Shown: positions 10,501 through 19,604 of the stretch, one piece after another
Numbering within the stretch: the first letter of the stretch is position 1
How the letters are laid out: every line of letters starts with the position of its first letter
NCBI RefSeq assembly: GCF_014204865.1
Contig: NZ_JACHMG010000001.1
Coordinates: 6,846,501-6,910,500 of the forward strand
Length of the DNA: 64,000 nt
Source of the DNA: Amycolatopsis jiangsuensis
GTDB lineage: Bacteria; Actinomycetota; Actinomycetes; Mycobacteriales; Pseudonocardiaceae
Direction: 5' to 3'
Program-made: the position numbers and the translations under genes
Notes under the pieces: model-generated
Databases searched by the model: none
Seen by the model: the letters and a program-made list of their open reading frames with translations, nothing else
What the model was told of the DNA's origin: nothing

Positions 10501-11403
10501 TCAGCGTGCCCGGCGCGCGGTGGCACCGACGAGGTCGGTGGACCGGCCGGGTTTCCCGCCGTGCACGTCGTGTCCGCTGTTCACCTCGACGAGTTCGGCG
10601 TCCGCGATCAGCGAGACGATCCGCCGGGCGTCGGCGCCGTCGATGGCTCCCTGCAGGAGCCCGTCGGGCCCGTACTTCCAGTTCGCGTGGATCAGCGTGG
10701 TGGGTGCCTCGATGGCGCGCAACGTCTGCTCGTGGTCGAAGCCTTCGTCCCGGCTCCCGCTGTGGAAGGCGGCCCCGAACCGGGGATCGTAGGCCGCGAT
10801 GGAGCGCTGCAGGTCGTTCCAGCTCGGCGGCAGGTACCAGAGGCCGATCGGCCGGTCCGGATGTGCCGCGTGCCGGGCGAGGCCGGACCGGACGATCCGG
10901 TCCGCGCTGCCGCCGAAGCACTCCCACATCTTCTGGTGCGCGAACTGGTAGGCGATCCAGTCCGGTTCGCCGGAGCGCAGGAACGCGTGGCAGGTGGTGG
11001 CCGGATCCGCCCAGTTCCAGGTCTGCTCGGCCCGCGGCAGCAGGGTGGTGAACAGCGGGGGATCCTCGAGCACGGCCGCCCGGACCAGATCCGGCCGGTG
11101 CCCGGCGAGCCAGGCCGCGAGCTGGCCGCCCGAGGAATGTCCCGAGACCACCACCGGCGCGTAGTTCCGCCAGTCGGCGCCCTGTCCGTGGATCAGCAGC
11201 AGCGGCGGGGTGCCGGCCGCCGATCCGGCGGCGTAAGTGAGCGTGCAACCCGCGAGTTCGACCCGGCGTTCGGTGAACCCGGCACGCCGGGTCCGGGCCC
11301 GCGCCCAGTCGTGGGCCCGCCGGTTCCGCAGCGCCCAGCCGCCCGCCGCGAGACCGGCCGCGGCCAGCCCGAGGCCGGCCGGCTTCAGCCCCCGGGCCGC
11401 CAC
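10501..11403 (-). CDS. Alpha/beta hydrolase with an internal deletion
   Basis: About 300 codons. An N-terminal hydrophobic segment (AGLGLAAAGLAAGG) is followed by the hydrolase strand-loop LLLIHGQGADWRNYAPV and then at once by the nucleophile elbow VVSGHSSGGQ. Family members carry some 40-50 residues between these motifs (a core beta strand and two helices), so the core is missing here without loss of frame. A C-terminal histidine in SGHDVHGG is kept. GTG 11403 overlaps the end of cobO by 19 nt. It may be a non-functional remnant. Confidence 0.7.
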   Translation of the reverse strand: MAARGLKPAGLGLAAAGLAAGGWALRNRRAHDWARARTRRAGFTERRVELAGCTLTYAAGSAAGTPPLLLIHGQGADWRNYAPVVVSGHSSGGQLAAWLAGHRPDLVRAAVLEDPPLFTTLLPRAEQTWNWADPATTCHAFLRSGEPDWIAYQFAHQKMWECFGGSADRIVRSGLARHAAHPDRPIGLWYLPPSWNDLQRSIAAYDPRFGAAFHSGSRDEGFDHEQTLRAIEAPTTLIHANWKYGPDGLLQGAIDGADARRIVSLIADAELVEVNSGHDVHGGKPGRSTDLVGATARRAR

Positions 11404-11951
11404 AGCACGTCGCCCTCGGGGTTGGCCAGCCGGGCGAGGATGAACAGCAGGTCCGAAAGCCGGTTGAGGTACTTCGCCGCGAACGGGTTCGTGGTCTCCG
11501 GCTCCTGCTCGGCCAGCGCCCATGCGGACCGTTCCGCGCGGCGGGTCACGGTGCGGGCCTGGTGCAGGTAGGCCGCCCCCGCGGTGCCGCCGGGGAGGAT
11601 GAACGAGGTGAGCTTCGGCAGCCGGTCGTTGAACTCGTCGCACCAGCGCTCGAGGCGTTCGAGGTAGGCCTCGGTGATGCGCAGCGGTGCGTACGGCGGG
11701 TCCTCCTGCACCGGAAGGCACAGGTCGGCGCCGACGTCGAACAGGTCGTTCTGGATCCGGCGCAGCACCCCGGCGATCTCGTCGGTCAGCCCGCCGAGCG
11801 CGACGGCGAGTCCGAGCACCGAATTGGCCTCGTCGGTGTCGGCGTACGCGGCGAGCCGCGCCGAGGTCTTGGGCACCCGGGTGCCGTCGCCGAGCGCGGT
11901 CGTGCCGCTGTCGCCGACCTTGGTGTACACGCGGTTGATGCGAACGGCCAT
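11385..11951 (-). CDS. cobO: Cob(I)alamin adenosyltransferase, PduO type
   Basis: A 188-aa ATP:corrinoid adenosyltransferase that makes adenosylcobalamin. The ATP-binding N-terminus TKVGDSGTTALGDGTRVPK and the C-terminal YLNRLSDLLFILAR motif identify the PduO/PCA-type trimeric enzyme. The minus-strand -10 TAGAGT (11958-11963) lies 6 nt from the ATG, indicating a leaderless transcript divergent from murA. The cofactor is needed by the ethylmalonyl-CoA mutase 3 kb away. The symbol follows common annotation; pduO would also fit. Confidence 0.93.
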   Translation of the reverse strand: MAVRINRVYTKVGDSGTTALGDGTRVPKTSARLAAYADTDEANSVLGLAVALGGLTDEIAGVLRRIQNDLFDVGADLCLPVQEDPPYAPLRITEAYLERLERWCDEFNDRLPKLTSFILPGGTAGAAYLHQARTVTRRAERSAWALAEQEPETTNPFAAKYLNRLSDLLFILARLANPEGDVLWRPGG

Positions 11952-12011
11952 GCACCGACTCTACCGGCCCCGCGTCGGGCAAACCTGGGCGAGAGGGCAT
12001 GATTGGCGGCC

Positions 12012-13286
12012 ATGAGCGAGCACTTCGACGTGCACGGCGGGGCACGGCTGGTCGGTGAGGTCGACGTCGTCGGCGCCAAGAACAGCGTGCTGAAGCTGAT
12101 GGCCGCGGCCCTGCTGGCCGAGGGCACCACGACCATCACGAACTGCCCGCAGATCCTGGACGTTCCGCTGATGGCGGACGTGCTGCGCAGCGTCGGCTGC
12201 ACTGTCGAGATCGACGGGGACACCGCACACATCACCACCCCGGCCGAGCTGTCGCACCGGGCGGATTCGCCGGCCATGGGCAAGCTGCGGGCCTCGGTCT
12301 GCGTGCTGGGCCCGTTGGTGGGCCGGCTCAAGCAGGCCGTGGTGGCGCTGCCCGGCGGCGACGCGATCGGCTCGCGCCCGCTGGACATGCACCAGAACGG
12401 CCTGCGCAAGCTCGGGGCCACGAGCACCATCGAGCACGGCTGCGTGGTCGCGAAGGCCGAGACGCTGCTGGGTGCGCAGATCTGGCTCGACTTCCCGAGT
12501 GTCGGTGCCACCGAGAACATCCTGATGGCCGCGGTGCTCGCCGAGGGCACCACGGTGATCGACAACGCCGCGCGTGAACCGGAGATCGCCGACATCTGCA
12601 CGATGCTCACCGAGATGGGCGCGAAGATCGAGGGCGCGGGCACGTCCACGCTGACTGTGCACGGCGTGGAGCAGCTGCAGCCGACCGAGCACCGCGTGAT
12701 CGGCGACCGGATCGTGGGCGCGACCTGGGCGTTCGCCGCCTCGATGACCCGCGGCGACCTGACCGTGCGCGGGGTCAACCCGCACCACCTCGACCTGGTG
12801 CTGGACAAACTGCGCCTGGCAGGCGCGGACGTGACCACGTTCGACGACAAGGGTTTCCGCGTGGTGCAGCCGGAGCGGCCGAAGGCGGTGGACTGGGTGA
12901 CCCTGCCCTATCCCGGGTTCGCCACCGACCTGCAGCCGTTCGCGGTCGCGCTGTCGGCGGTCTCCGAGGGCACGTCGATGATCACGGAGAACGTCTACGA
13001 GGCGAGGTTCCGCTTCATCGAGGAAATGATCCGGCTCTCCGGCGACGCCCGCACCGACGGCCACCACGCGGTGGTCCGCGGGGTCGACAAGCTTTCCAGC
13101 GCGCCGGTCTGGGCCTCCGACATCCGGGCAGGCGCGGGCCTGGTCCTGGCCGGCCTGTGCGCCGACGGCGTGACCGAGGTCTGGGACGTCTTCCACATCG
13201 ACCGCGGCTACCCGCACTTCGTGGAGAACCTGAACCGCCTCGGCGCCCGCATCGACCGCGTGACCGGCGAACCGGAGCGGGCGTAG
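12012..13286 (+). CDS. murA: UDP-N-acetylglucosamine 1-carboxyvinyltransferase
   Basis: A 424-aa cytosolic enzyme catalysing enolpyruvyl transfer from PEP, the first committed step of peptidoglycan synthesis. Substrate motif [17 protein letters not shown] is at 22-38. The active-site loop reads [12 protein letters not shown] with Asp at position 117 where E. coli has Cys115. This C-to-D change is known in M. tuberculosis to give intrinsic fosfomycin resistance. ATG 12012 is preferred over TTG 12003. Confidence 0.96.
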   Translation: MSEHFDVHGGARLVGEVDVVGAKNSVLKLMAAALLAEGTTTITNCPQILDVPLMADVLRSVGCTVEIDGDTAHITTPAELSHRADSPAMGKLRASVCVLGPLVGRLKQAVVALPGGDAIGSRPLDMHQNGLRKLGATSTIEHGCVVAKAETLLGAQIWLDFPSVGATENILMAAVLAEGTTVIDNAAREPEIADICTMLTEMGAKIEGAGTSTLTVHGVEQLQPTEHRVIGDRIVGATWAFAASMTRGDLTVRGVNPHHLDLVLDKLRLAGADVTTFDDKGFRVVQPERPKAVDWVTLPYPGFATDLQPFAVALSAVSEGTSMITENVYEARFRFIEEMIRLSGDARTDGHHAVVRGVDKLSSAPVWASDIRAGAGLVLAGLCADGVTEVWDVFHIDRGYPHFVENLNRLGARIDRVTGEPERA

Positions 13287-13324
13287 CCAGCGGCCGTATC
13301 CGGGAACCGGACGCGGGGTCCGTG

Positions 13325-13751
13325 ATGACGGCACTGCCCGAGTGGATGGTGCTCCCGCCCGGTGGTTTGTCCGCCGCTGACTACGAAGCGCTGGATGAGG
13401 ACATCTGCCGGGCGATCGAAATCGTCGACGGTGCCATACCTGGTCGTCTACGACGCTGGCCTCGATCTCGACGCGGTGCTCCGGCCGAAGCACTGCCATC
13501 TCGTCGTCGAGGTGATGTCACCCGGCTCGGTCACCGTTGACCAGATCGACAAGCCCGCCGAATACGCGGCCGCGGGCATCCCGCGGTTCTGGCGCATCGA
13601 GAACGCCACGGACGAGATCGGCGGCCTGACGGTCTTCTGCCACCGGCTCGACGGCACCACTCGTTCGTACGTCCCGGTCGGGGCGCACCAGCGGAAGCTG
13701 GCCGTCTCCGATCCGTTCGAACTGTCCCTGGACCTCGCCACCCTGCTCTGA
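13325..13751 (+). pseudogene. Uma2-family nuclease remnant (frameshift and deletion)
   Basis: From ATG 13325 the frame starts MTALPEWMVLPPGGLS and reaches the IVDGA motif of Uma2 (DUF820) proteins near 13434. Homology continues in another frame, PYLVVYDAGLDLDAVLRPKH followed by CHLVVEVMSPGS and KPAEYAAAGIPRFWRIEN, to a stop at 13751. The 50-60 residues normally between these blocks, including the first part of the PD-(D/E)XK core, are absent. Such genes are abundant and often decayed in actinobacteria. Confidence 0.75.
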
Positions 13752-13761
13752 ACCGAGCCGT

Positions 13762-14388
13762 TCAGCTCTCCAGTGCCAGGGTCGCGCCGAAGCCGAGGAG
13801 GGCGGTGCCGGTGACTCCGTCGAGGGTGCGGCGGACCTTGCGCCGGCCGAGCCAGGCGCGTACGCGGTGGACGAAGAACAGCAGGGCCAGCAGCCACAGC
13901 CCGCCCAGTACGGCGACCGTGTAGGCGAGGATCAGCGCGTCCAGCGTCGTCGTGTGCCCGGGGTCGAGGAACTGGGGCAGCACCGACAGGTAGAGCACCA
14001 GCACTTTGGGGTTGGTGATGTTCGACAGGAAGCCCTCGCGCCACCGCCGGAAGCCGCTCGCCCGCTTGCGCTGGGTCTCCGCGACGGTGTCGTAGTTCCC
14101 GCGCCACGCGCCGCGCAGCGCCTGGAAGCCGAGGAAGACCAGGTAGGCGGCGCCGAGCCACTTGAGCGTGAGGAACACCGGTTGGGACCGCGCGATGACG
14201 ACGCCCAGGCCGAGCGCCGCGGCCGTGCCCTGTACCGCGTTGCCAGCGAAGATGCCGGCGGTGGCGAGCAATCCGCCCCGCGCGCCGCCGGACAGCGCGT
14301 TCTTCAGCATCACCATCGTGTCCGGCCCCGGCGCGAGCACGATCAGGACCACGATCACCAGATAGCTGCTGTACCCACTCCACGTCAC
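13762..14388 (-). CDS. LysE/RhtB family amino-acid exporter
   Basis: 208 aa with about six membrane helices. The N-terminus has the family signature LAPGPDTMVMLKNALSGG near residues 18-35, and NITNPKVLVLYLSVLPQF is the conserved second motif near 115. It probably exports amino acids or related metabolites; the substrate cannot be told. GTG 14388 is used; a TACGCT box lies 8 nt upstream. Divergent from the mutase gene, sharing a 179-nt intergenic region with a palindrome. Confidence 0.88.
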   Translation of the reverse strand: MTWSGYSSYLVIVVLIVLAPGPDTMVMLKNALSGGARGGLLATAGIFAGNAVQGTAAALGLGVVIARSQPVFLTLKWLGAAYLVFLGFQALRGAWRGNYDTVAETQRKRASGFRRWREGFLSNITNPKVLVLYLSVLPQFLDPGHTTTLDALILAYTVAVLGGLWLLALLFFVHRVRAWLGRRKVRRTLDGVTGTALLGFGATLALES

Positions 14389-14455
14389 GTGTGCCCAGCG
14401 TAGAGGTCGGATCCGCGGTCGTCGCGCGGATTTCCGTCACAGTGTCCGGACGGGT

Positions 14456-14469
14456 GGGACACGTGTCCC
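14456..14469. promoter_or_regulatory. 14-bp palindrome between lysE-like and mutase genes
   Basis: GGGACACGTGTCCC is a perfect palindrome. GTGTCC half-sites recur at 14442, 14463 and 14492, the last two on either side of the presumed mutase promoter region (TACACT at about 14529). The arrangement suggests a dimeric repressor or activator site serving the divergent genes. Confidence 0.45.
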
Positions 14470-14567
14470 GGGGCCCGGAGGTCACCCGGGCGTGTCCGAT
14501 TCCACCCCGCGACTAAGTTACCGACGGGTACACTCGGGCGGTCGTCTCCGCGTGAGAGAGGTGCCCC

Positions 14568-16592
14568 GTGCCCTATCCGACCGACCACGAGCGCGACCGG
14601 CCCTGGGTGATGCGCACCTACGCGGGCCACTCCTCGGCCGCCGCGTCGAACGAGCTGTACCGGCGCAATCTCGCCAAGGGGCAGACCGGCCTCTCGGTGG
14701 CCTTCGACCTGCCGACGCAGACCGGGTACGACCCGGACCACGTGCTCGCCCGCGGGGAGGTCGGCAAGGTCGGCGTGCCGGTCTCGCACCTGGGCGACAT
14801 GCGGCGGCTGTTCGACGGCATCCCGCTCGCCGAGGCGAACACCTCGATGACCATCAACGCCCCCGCCATGTGGTTGCTCGCGCTGTACGTCTCGGTCGCC
14901 CGTGAGCAGGCCGAGGCGCAGGGCCGGGACGTGGGCGAGGTGCTGGCGAAGCTCACCGGCACCACGCAGAACGACATCATCAAGGAGTACCTGTCCCGCG
15001 GCACCTACATCTTCCCGCCAGGGCCGAGTCTCCGGCTGATCACCGACATGATCACCTGGACCGTGCGGCATGTCCCGCGGTGGAACCCGATCAACATCTG
15101 CAGCTACCACCTGCAGGAGGCCGGCGCGACGCCGACGCAGGAGGTCGCCTACGCCCTGTGCACCGCGATCTCGGTGCTCGACGCGGTGCGTGACTCGGGC
15201 CAGGTGGCGCAGGCGGACATGGCGAAGGTGGTCGGGCGGATCTCGTTCTTCGTCAACGCCGGCGTGCGGTTCGTCGAAGAGATGTGCAAGATGCGTGCGT
15301 TCACCACGCTGTGGGACGAGCTGACGCGCGAGCGGTACGGCGTCGAGGAGCCGAAGGCACGGCGGCTGCGCTACGGCGTGCAGGTCAACTCGCTGGGGCT
15401 GACCGAGGCGCAGCCGGAGAACAACGTGCAGCGGATCGTGCTGGAGATGCTCGCGGTTTCGCTCTCCCGCGGTTCGCGGGCGCGAGCCATCCAGCTGCCG
15501 GCCTGGAACGAGGCGCTCGGCCTGCCCCGGCCGTGGGACCAGCAATGGGCGTTGCGGATGCAGCAGGTGCTGGCGTACGAGACCGATCTGCTGGAGTACG
15601 AGGACATTTTCGACGGCTCGCACGTGGTGCAGGCCAAAGTGGACGAGATCGTGGCCGGGGCACGCGAGGAGATCGCGCGGGTACAGGATTTCGGTGGTGC
15701 GGTGGCGGCGGTGGAGAGCGGCTACATGAAGTCGCAGCTGGTCGCATCGCTGGCCGAGTACCGGCGCGGGATGGAAAGCGGCGAGCGGATTCTGGTAGGG
15801 GTCAACAAGTTCGACACCACCGAACCGTCGCCGCTGCAGGCCGAAGGGGCCAACGCGATCGAGACCATCGACCCGGCGGTGGAAAAGGCCGCGGTCTCGT
15901 CGATCGAGAAATGGCGTGCGGAGCGGGATGACGACGCGGTGGCCGCCGCGCTGACCGCATTGCGCGCCAAGGCGTCCACTTCGGACAACCTATTTGAGGC
16001 CACTGTGGACTGTGCGCGAGCCGGGGTCACCACCGGTGAATGGTCCGGCGCGCTACGGGAAGTGTTCGGCGAATACCGTGCGCCCACCGGGGTCTCCGCG
16101 GCTGCCGCGGCCGGTGGCGGTGACCCGGAGCTGCAGCGGGTGCGCGAGCGTGTCCGGCGCACCGAGCGGGAACTGGGTGAGCGACTGCGCATCCTGGTCG
16201 GCAAACCCGGGCTGGACGGGCATTCCAACGGCGCCGAGCAGGTCGCGGTGCGGGCGAGGGACGTCGGGTTCGAGGTGGTGTACCAAGGGATCCGGCTGAC
16301 CCCGGACCAGATCGTGGCGGCCGCGGTGCAGGAGGGCGTGCACGTGGTCGGGCTGTCCGTGCTGTCCGGTTCGCACCTGGAGATCGTCCCGCTGGTGGTG
16401 GACGGGCTGCGCGCGGCGGGCGCCGGGGACGTCCCGGTGATCGTCGGCGGCATCATCCCGCCGGACGATTCCGCGCTGCTCACCGAACGCGGGATCGCCA
16501 GGGTGTTCACGCCGAAGGACTACGAGCTGACCGGCATCATGGCCGGCATCGTCGACCTCGTGCGCGAACGCCACGGGCTGGCCGCGGACTGA
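14568..16592 (+). CDS. meaA: B12-dependent acyl-CoA mutase, probably ethylmalonyl-CoA mutase
   Basis: 674 aa in one chain. Residues 1 to about 510 form the substrate barrel with RTYAGHSSAAASNELY and GLSVAFDLPTQTGYDPDH; residues about 540-674 form the cobalamin domain with the DxHxxG motif D550-G-H552. Single-chain length and the QTGYDPDH segment match Ecm/MeaA, which converts ethylmalonyl-CoA to methylsuccinyl-CoA in the ethylmalonyl-CoA pathway for C2 assimilation and extender-unit supply. Methylmalonyl- and isobutyryl-CoA mutases are less likely. GAGAGAGG precedes GTG 14568. Confidence 0.85.
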   Translation: MPYPTDHERDRPWVMRTYAGHSSAAASNELYRRNLAKGQTGLSVAFDLPTQTGYDPDHVLARGEVGKVGVPVSHLGDMRRLFDGIPLAEANTSMTINAPAMWLLALYVSVAREQAEAQGRDVGEVLAKLTGTTQNDIIKEYLSRGTYIFPPGPSLRLITDMITWTVRHVPRWNPINICSYHLQEAGATPTQEVAYALCTAISVLDAVRDSGQVAQADMAKVVGRISFFVNAGVRFVEEMCKMRAFTTLWDELTRERYGVEEPKARRLRYGVQVNSLGLTEAQPENNVQRIVLEMLAVSLSRGSRARAIQLPAWNEALGLPRPWDQQWALRMQQVLAYETDLLEYEDIFDGSHVVQAKVDEIVAGAREEIARVQDFGGAVAAVESGYMKSQLVASLAEYRRGMESGERILVGVNKFDTTEPSPLQAEGANAIETIDPAVEKAAVSSIEKWRAERDDDAVAAALTALRAKASTSDNLFEATVDCARAGVTTGEWSGALREVFGEYRAPTGVSAAAAAGGGDPELQRVRERVRRTERELGERLRILVGKPGLDGHSNGAEQVAVRARDVGFEVVYQGIRLTPDQIVAAAVQEGVHVVGLSVLSGSHLEIVPLVVDGLRAAGAGDVPVIVGGIIPPDDSALLTERGIARVFTPKDYELTGIMAGIVDLVRERHGLAAD

Positions 16593-16602
16593 GCGCCGCC
16601 CG

Positions 16603-17148
16603 CTATCCGAGGATTCGTGCGGTCGAGGTGACCGTGGCGAACCCGCCGCCGTGCAGGTTCGTCGCGGTGCTCCGGCTGAGCTCGTCCGCGCTCAGCACCG
16701 CGCCGTCCGGTCCGGCCAGATCGAAGGTGAAGGTCGCGTCGAGAGCGAAAGTGACGTCGTAGCCGAGGTTCCCGCCCATCCGGGCGGTGGTCTCGCAGCA
16801 GAAGTTGGTCTGGATCCCGGCGAGCACGAAGCTGTCGATCCCGTGCCGCTCGAACCAGGCATCGAGGTCGACGTCGCCGATGAACGCCGAGTTCACCTCC
16901 TTGCCGAACACGAGATCGGCGCGGGCGCCGTCGAGTTCCGTCGTGAAGTCGTTGCCCGCCTGGCCGGGACGCAGTGGAGAATCCGGTTCGACCGAATCTT
17001 GGTGCACGAGCACGATCGGGTCGCGCCGCATCTGCCACGCGTCGAGCAGTGCCTTGATGTTGGCCTCGGCGGCCGGGTTGTTGCGGCGGCCCCAGAAGGC
17101 GGCGTCGTCGAATCCACGCTGGACGTCGATGAGAAGGAGTGCGGTCAT
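16603..17148 (-). CDS. Isochorismatase-like cysteine hydrolase
   Basis: 181 aa. The cysteine-hydrolase triad is visible: D8 in LLLIDVQRGF, Lys in VFGKEVNSAF and Cys in AGIQTNFCCETTAR. Hydrolyses an amide or vinyl ether; the substrate is unknown. ATG 17148 has an AAGGAG ribosome-binding site. It is divergent from the GlxA-type regulator, a common pairing that suggests control by it. Confidence 0.88.
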   Translation of the reverse strand: MTALLLIDVQRGFDDAAFWGRRNNPAAEANIKALLDAWQMRRDPIVLVHQDSVEPDSPLRPGQAGNDFTTELDGARADLVFGKEVNSAFIGDVDLDAWFERHGIDSFVLAGIQTNFCCETTARMGGNLGYDVTFALDATFTFDLAGPDGAVLSADELSRSTATNLHGGGFATVTSTARILG

Positions 17149-17220
17149 GGCTGCCAGCCTGGCCGGTGCGGTGGCCGTCCGGGGAATGGCAGAAGGAGCG
17201 CCGTGCGGTACTTTTCTGCC

Positions 17221-18219
17221 ATGCACACGATCGGGGTGCTGCTCCTGCCGGGCAGCCGGGCGTTCGACCTCGCCGTGGTCTCGGAGGTGTGGGCGCAGGA
17301 CCGCACCGACAGCGGGATCGGCCCGTTCACCATGCGGCTCTGCGCGCCGGGGCGGGCGCGCAGCTCGCTGTCCCCGTTCGGCGACGTGGCCGCGACGCAC
17401 GGGTTGACCGGGCTCGAGGGCTGCGATCTGGTGCTTGCGCCCGGCCGGGCCGACCCGCTGGCCGAGGTGCCTGCGGCCGTCCGCGCGGCGCTGCGCCGGG
17501 CGCTTCGGGCCGGCAGCACCGTGGCGGGCCTGTGCACCGGCGCGTTCACCTTGGCGGCCGCGGGATTGCTCGACGGCCGGCCGGCGACCACGCACTGGCG
17601 GCATCTCGACGAGCTGGCCGTCGCCGCGCCCGCCGCCCGGGTGTGCCGCGACGTCCTGCACACCGAGGACGACGGCGTGCTGACGTCCGCCGGAGTCGTC
17701 GGCGGGCTCGACCTGTGCCTGCACCTGGTCCGGCGCGACCACGGCGCGGAGGTGGCCGCCCGGCTCGCGCGCCGTCTCGTGATGCCGCCGGCGCGCGAGG
17801 GTGGTCAGCAGCAGTACGTCGAATCCCCCTTGCCCGCAAGGGCTTCCCAGCCCGGTATCGCGTCCACTATGGACTGGGCGACAAGCAGGCTGCACTCCGG
17901 TATCGGCGTGCCGGACCTGGTCAGGCACGCGGGGATGAGCACGCGCACCTTTCACCGCGAGTTCAGCGCGGCGACCGGAGTGACGCCCGGGCGCTGGCTG
18001 CTCGTGCAACGGGTGCGGCACGCGCAACGGCTGCTGGAGACAACCGACCTTCCGGTGTCGCGCGTCGCCGAACGCTCCGGGCTGGGCACCGCGGCGAACC
18101 TGCGGCGGCGGTTGCGGACGGAAGCCGGCGTCGGCCCGGACTCCTACCGGCGCACGTTCCGTTCGCGCGGCCACGGGGTTACGGTCGGGGCATGGGCGAG
18201 TACGAACACCTCCTCGTGA
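17221..18219 (+). CDS. GlxA-type transcriptional regulator (DJ-1/PfpI domain plus AraC HTH)
   Basis: About 332 aa. Residues 1-170 form a DJ-1/PfpI sensor-like domain with the Cys-containing elbow GLCTGAFTLA; residues about 220-315 hold two AraC helix-turn-helix motifs (LVRHAGMSTRTFHREF and VSRVAERSGLGTAANLRRR). GTG 17203 in the same frame, 5 nt after AGAAGGAG, is an equally good start. The end overlaps the next gene by 28 nt. Probably controls the divergent hydrolase or the crotonase. Confidence 0.87.
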   Translation: MHTIGVLLLPGSRAFDLAVVSEVWAQDRTDSGIGPFTMRLCAPGRARSSLSPFGDVAATHGLTGLEGCDLVLAPGRADPLAEVPAAVRAALRRALRAGSTVAGLCTGAFTLAAAGLLDGRPATTHWRHLDELAVAAPAARVCRDVLHTEDDGVLTSAGVVGGLDLCLHLVRRDHGAEVAARLARRLVMPPAREGGQQQYVESPLPARASQPGIASTMDWATSRLHSGIGVPDLVRHAGMSTRTFHREFSAATGVTPGRWLLVQRVRHAQRLLETTDLPVSRVAERSGLGTAANLRRRLRTEAGVGPDSYRRTFRSRGHGVTVGAWASTNTSS

Positions 18220-18965
18220 AGCGGGACGGCGACACGATCACCGTCACGATGAACCGTGCGGCGCGGCGCAATTCGCTGTCCGCCGAGCACCTGGCCGAAC
18301 TGCTCGCGGCGTTCCGGGAGGCCGGGGAGTCCGATGCGACCGGCATCGTGCTGGCCGGAGCCGGCCCGGTGTTCTCCGCAGGACACGACTTCGGCGACGT
18401 GGCCGCGCGCGACCTGATGGGCGTGCGTGAGCTGCTCACCTTGTGCACGGAGCTGATGCGCACGATGCAGTCGGTCCCGCAGGTGGTGCTCGCGCGCGTA
18501 CACGGGCTGGCCACCGCCGCGGGCTGCCAGCTGGTCGCTTCGTGCGATCTCGCGGTCGCCGCGGAATCCGCCGGTTTCGCCCTGCCGGGCGGGAAGGGCG
18601 GCTGGTTCTGCCACACGCCCGCGGTCCCGGTGGCCCGCGCGATCGGCCGGAAACGCCTGATGGAACTCGCCTTGACCGGCGACGTGGTCGACGCGGCCAC
18701 GGCACTGGACTGGGGCTTGGTGAACCGGGTCGTGCCGGACGAGTCGCTGGATTCGGCGGTGGCCGAACTGCTGGCCCGCGCGACCCGCGGCAGCCGGGCG
18801 AGCAAGGCGATGGGGAAGCAGACGCTGTACGCACAGCTGGACCGCCCGGAAGCCGACGCGTACGGGATCGCGCTGGAAGTGATGGCCTCGGCCTCGCAAC
18901 TGCCCGGCGCGCGCGAAGGAATGGCGGCGTTCCTGGAGAAGCGCAAACCGGAGTGGCCGGACTGA
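18192..18965 (+). CDS. Enoyl-CoA hydratase/isomerase (crotonase) family protein
   Basis: 257 aa. The oxyanion-hole regions are LAGAGPVFSAGHDFGDVA near 55-72 and ATAAGCQLVASCDLAVA near 105-121. The segment ALPGGKGGWFCHTP replaces the hydratase glutamate region with Gly/Lys, so hydratase chemistry is not assured; isomerase, hydrolase or decarboxylase roles are possible. ATG 18192 lies inside the upstream regulator gene, implying coupled translation. Confidence 0.82.
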   Translation: MGEYEHLLVKRDGDTITVTMNRAARRNSLSAEHLAELLAAFREAGESDATGIVLAGAGPVFSAGHDFGDVAARDLMGVRELLTLCTELMRTMQSVPQVVLARVHGLATAAGCQLVASCDLAVAAESAGFALPGGKGGWFCHTPAVPVARAIGRKRLMELALTGDVVDAATALDWGLVNRVVPDESLDSAVAELLARATRGSRASKAMGKQTLYAQLDRPEADAYGIALEVMASASQLPGAREGMAAFLEKRKPEWPD

Positions 18966-19027
18966 CCCCTCCTCCTCCGAACTGCGTGCTGAGTCCGATG
19001 AGAACCGGCCCCAGTACGCCACAAGGG

Positions 19028-19567
19028 TCAGCGGCGTTCGTGGAGGAGCAGCAAGGTGTACGCGGCGATGGTCTGCGCGTCGGTGATCTCGCCGGCCGCG
19101 ATCATCTTCTCCACCTCGCCACGGCCGAACCACGCCGTGCGCATGTCCTGTTCCTCCGGCTCGCGTTCCGGTTCGCCCTCGGTCAGGCCGGTCGCCAGGT
19201 ACACGTGCCCGCGCTGGCTGGCCATGCCGGGGGCGACCTCGAGCAACCCCAGCTCGGTGATCGTCTCGGCGCGCAGGCCGGTCTCCTCGCGCAGTTCGCG
19301 GCGGGCCAGCTCGGCGGGCGGGACCTCCGCGAGGTCGGGTGCGGTGCCCTGCACGAACTCCCAGCGCCGCGCGCCCACCGGATAACGGAACTGCTCGACC
19401 AGGTGCAGCCGGTCGCCGTCGAGGGGAATCACCAGTGCGTAGGTCGGTTTGTCGACCACGCCGTAGATGCCGGGGCTGCCGTCCGCGCGGCGGATGGCGT
19501 CCTCCCGCACCGTCATCCAGTTGTTCCGGTACACCTCGCGGGTCGCGACACGCTGAATGGGGTCCAC
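19028..19567 (-). CDS. NUDIX hydrolase, ADP-ribose pyrophosphatase-like
   Basis: 179 aa with the Nudix box core [13 protein letters not shown] near 92-104 preceded by the conserved Gly region FVQGTAPDL. The N-terminus [11 protein letters not shown] and the SQRGHVYLA segment fit ADP-ribose/nucleotide-sugar pyrophosphatases. GTG 19567 faces nucS across 37 nt, with divergent -10-like boxes in the gap. Confidence 0.87.
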   Translation of the reverse strand: MDPIQRVATREVYRNNWMTVREDAIRRADGSPGIYGVVDKPTYALVIPLDGDRLHLVEQFRYPVGARRWEFVQGTAPDLAEVPPAELARRELREETGLRAETITELGLLEVAPGMASQRGHVYLATGLTEGEPEREPEEQDMRTAWFGRGEVEKMIAAGEITDAQTIAAYTLLLLHERR

Positions 19568-19604
19568 CCGACGAGTATCGCCGAGGCTGTCCTACCCTCG
19601 GCGG

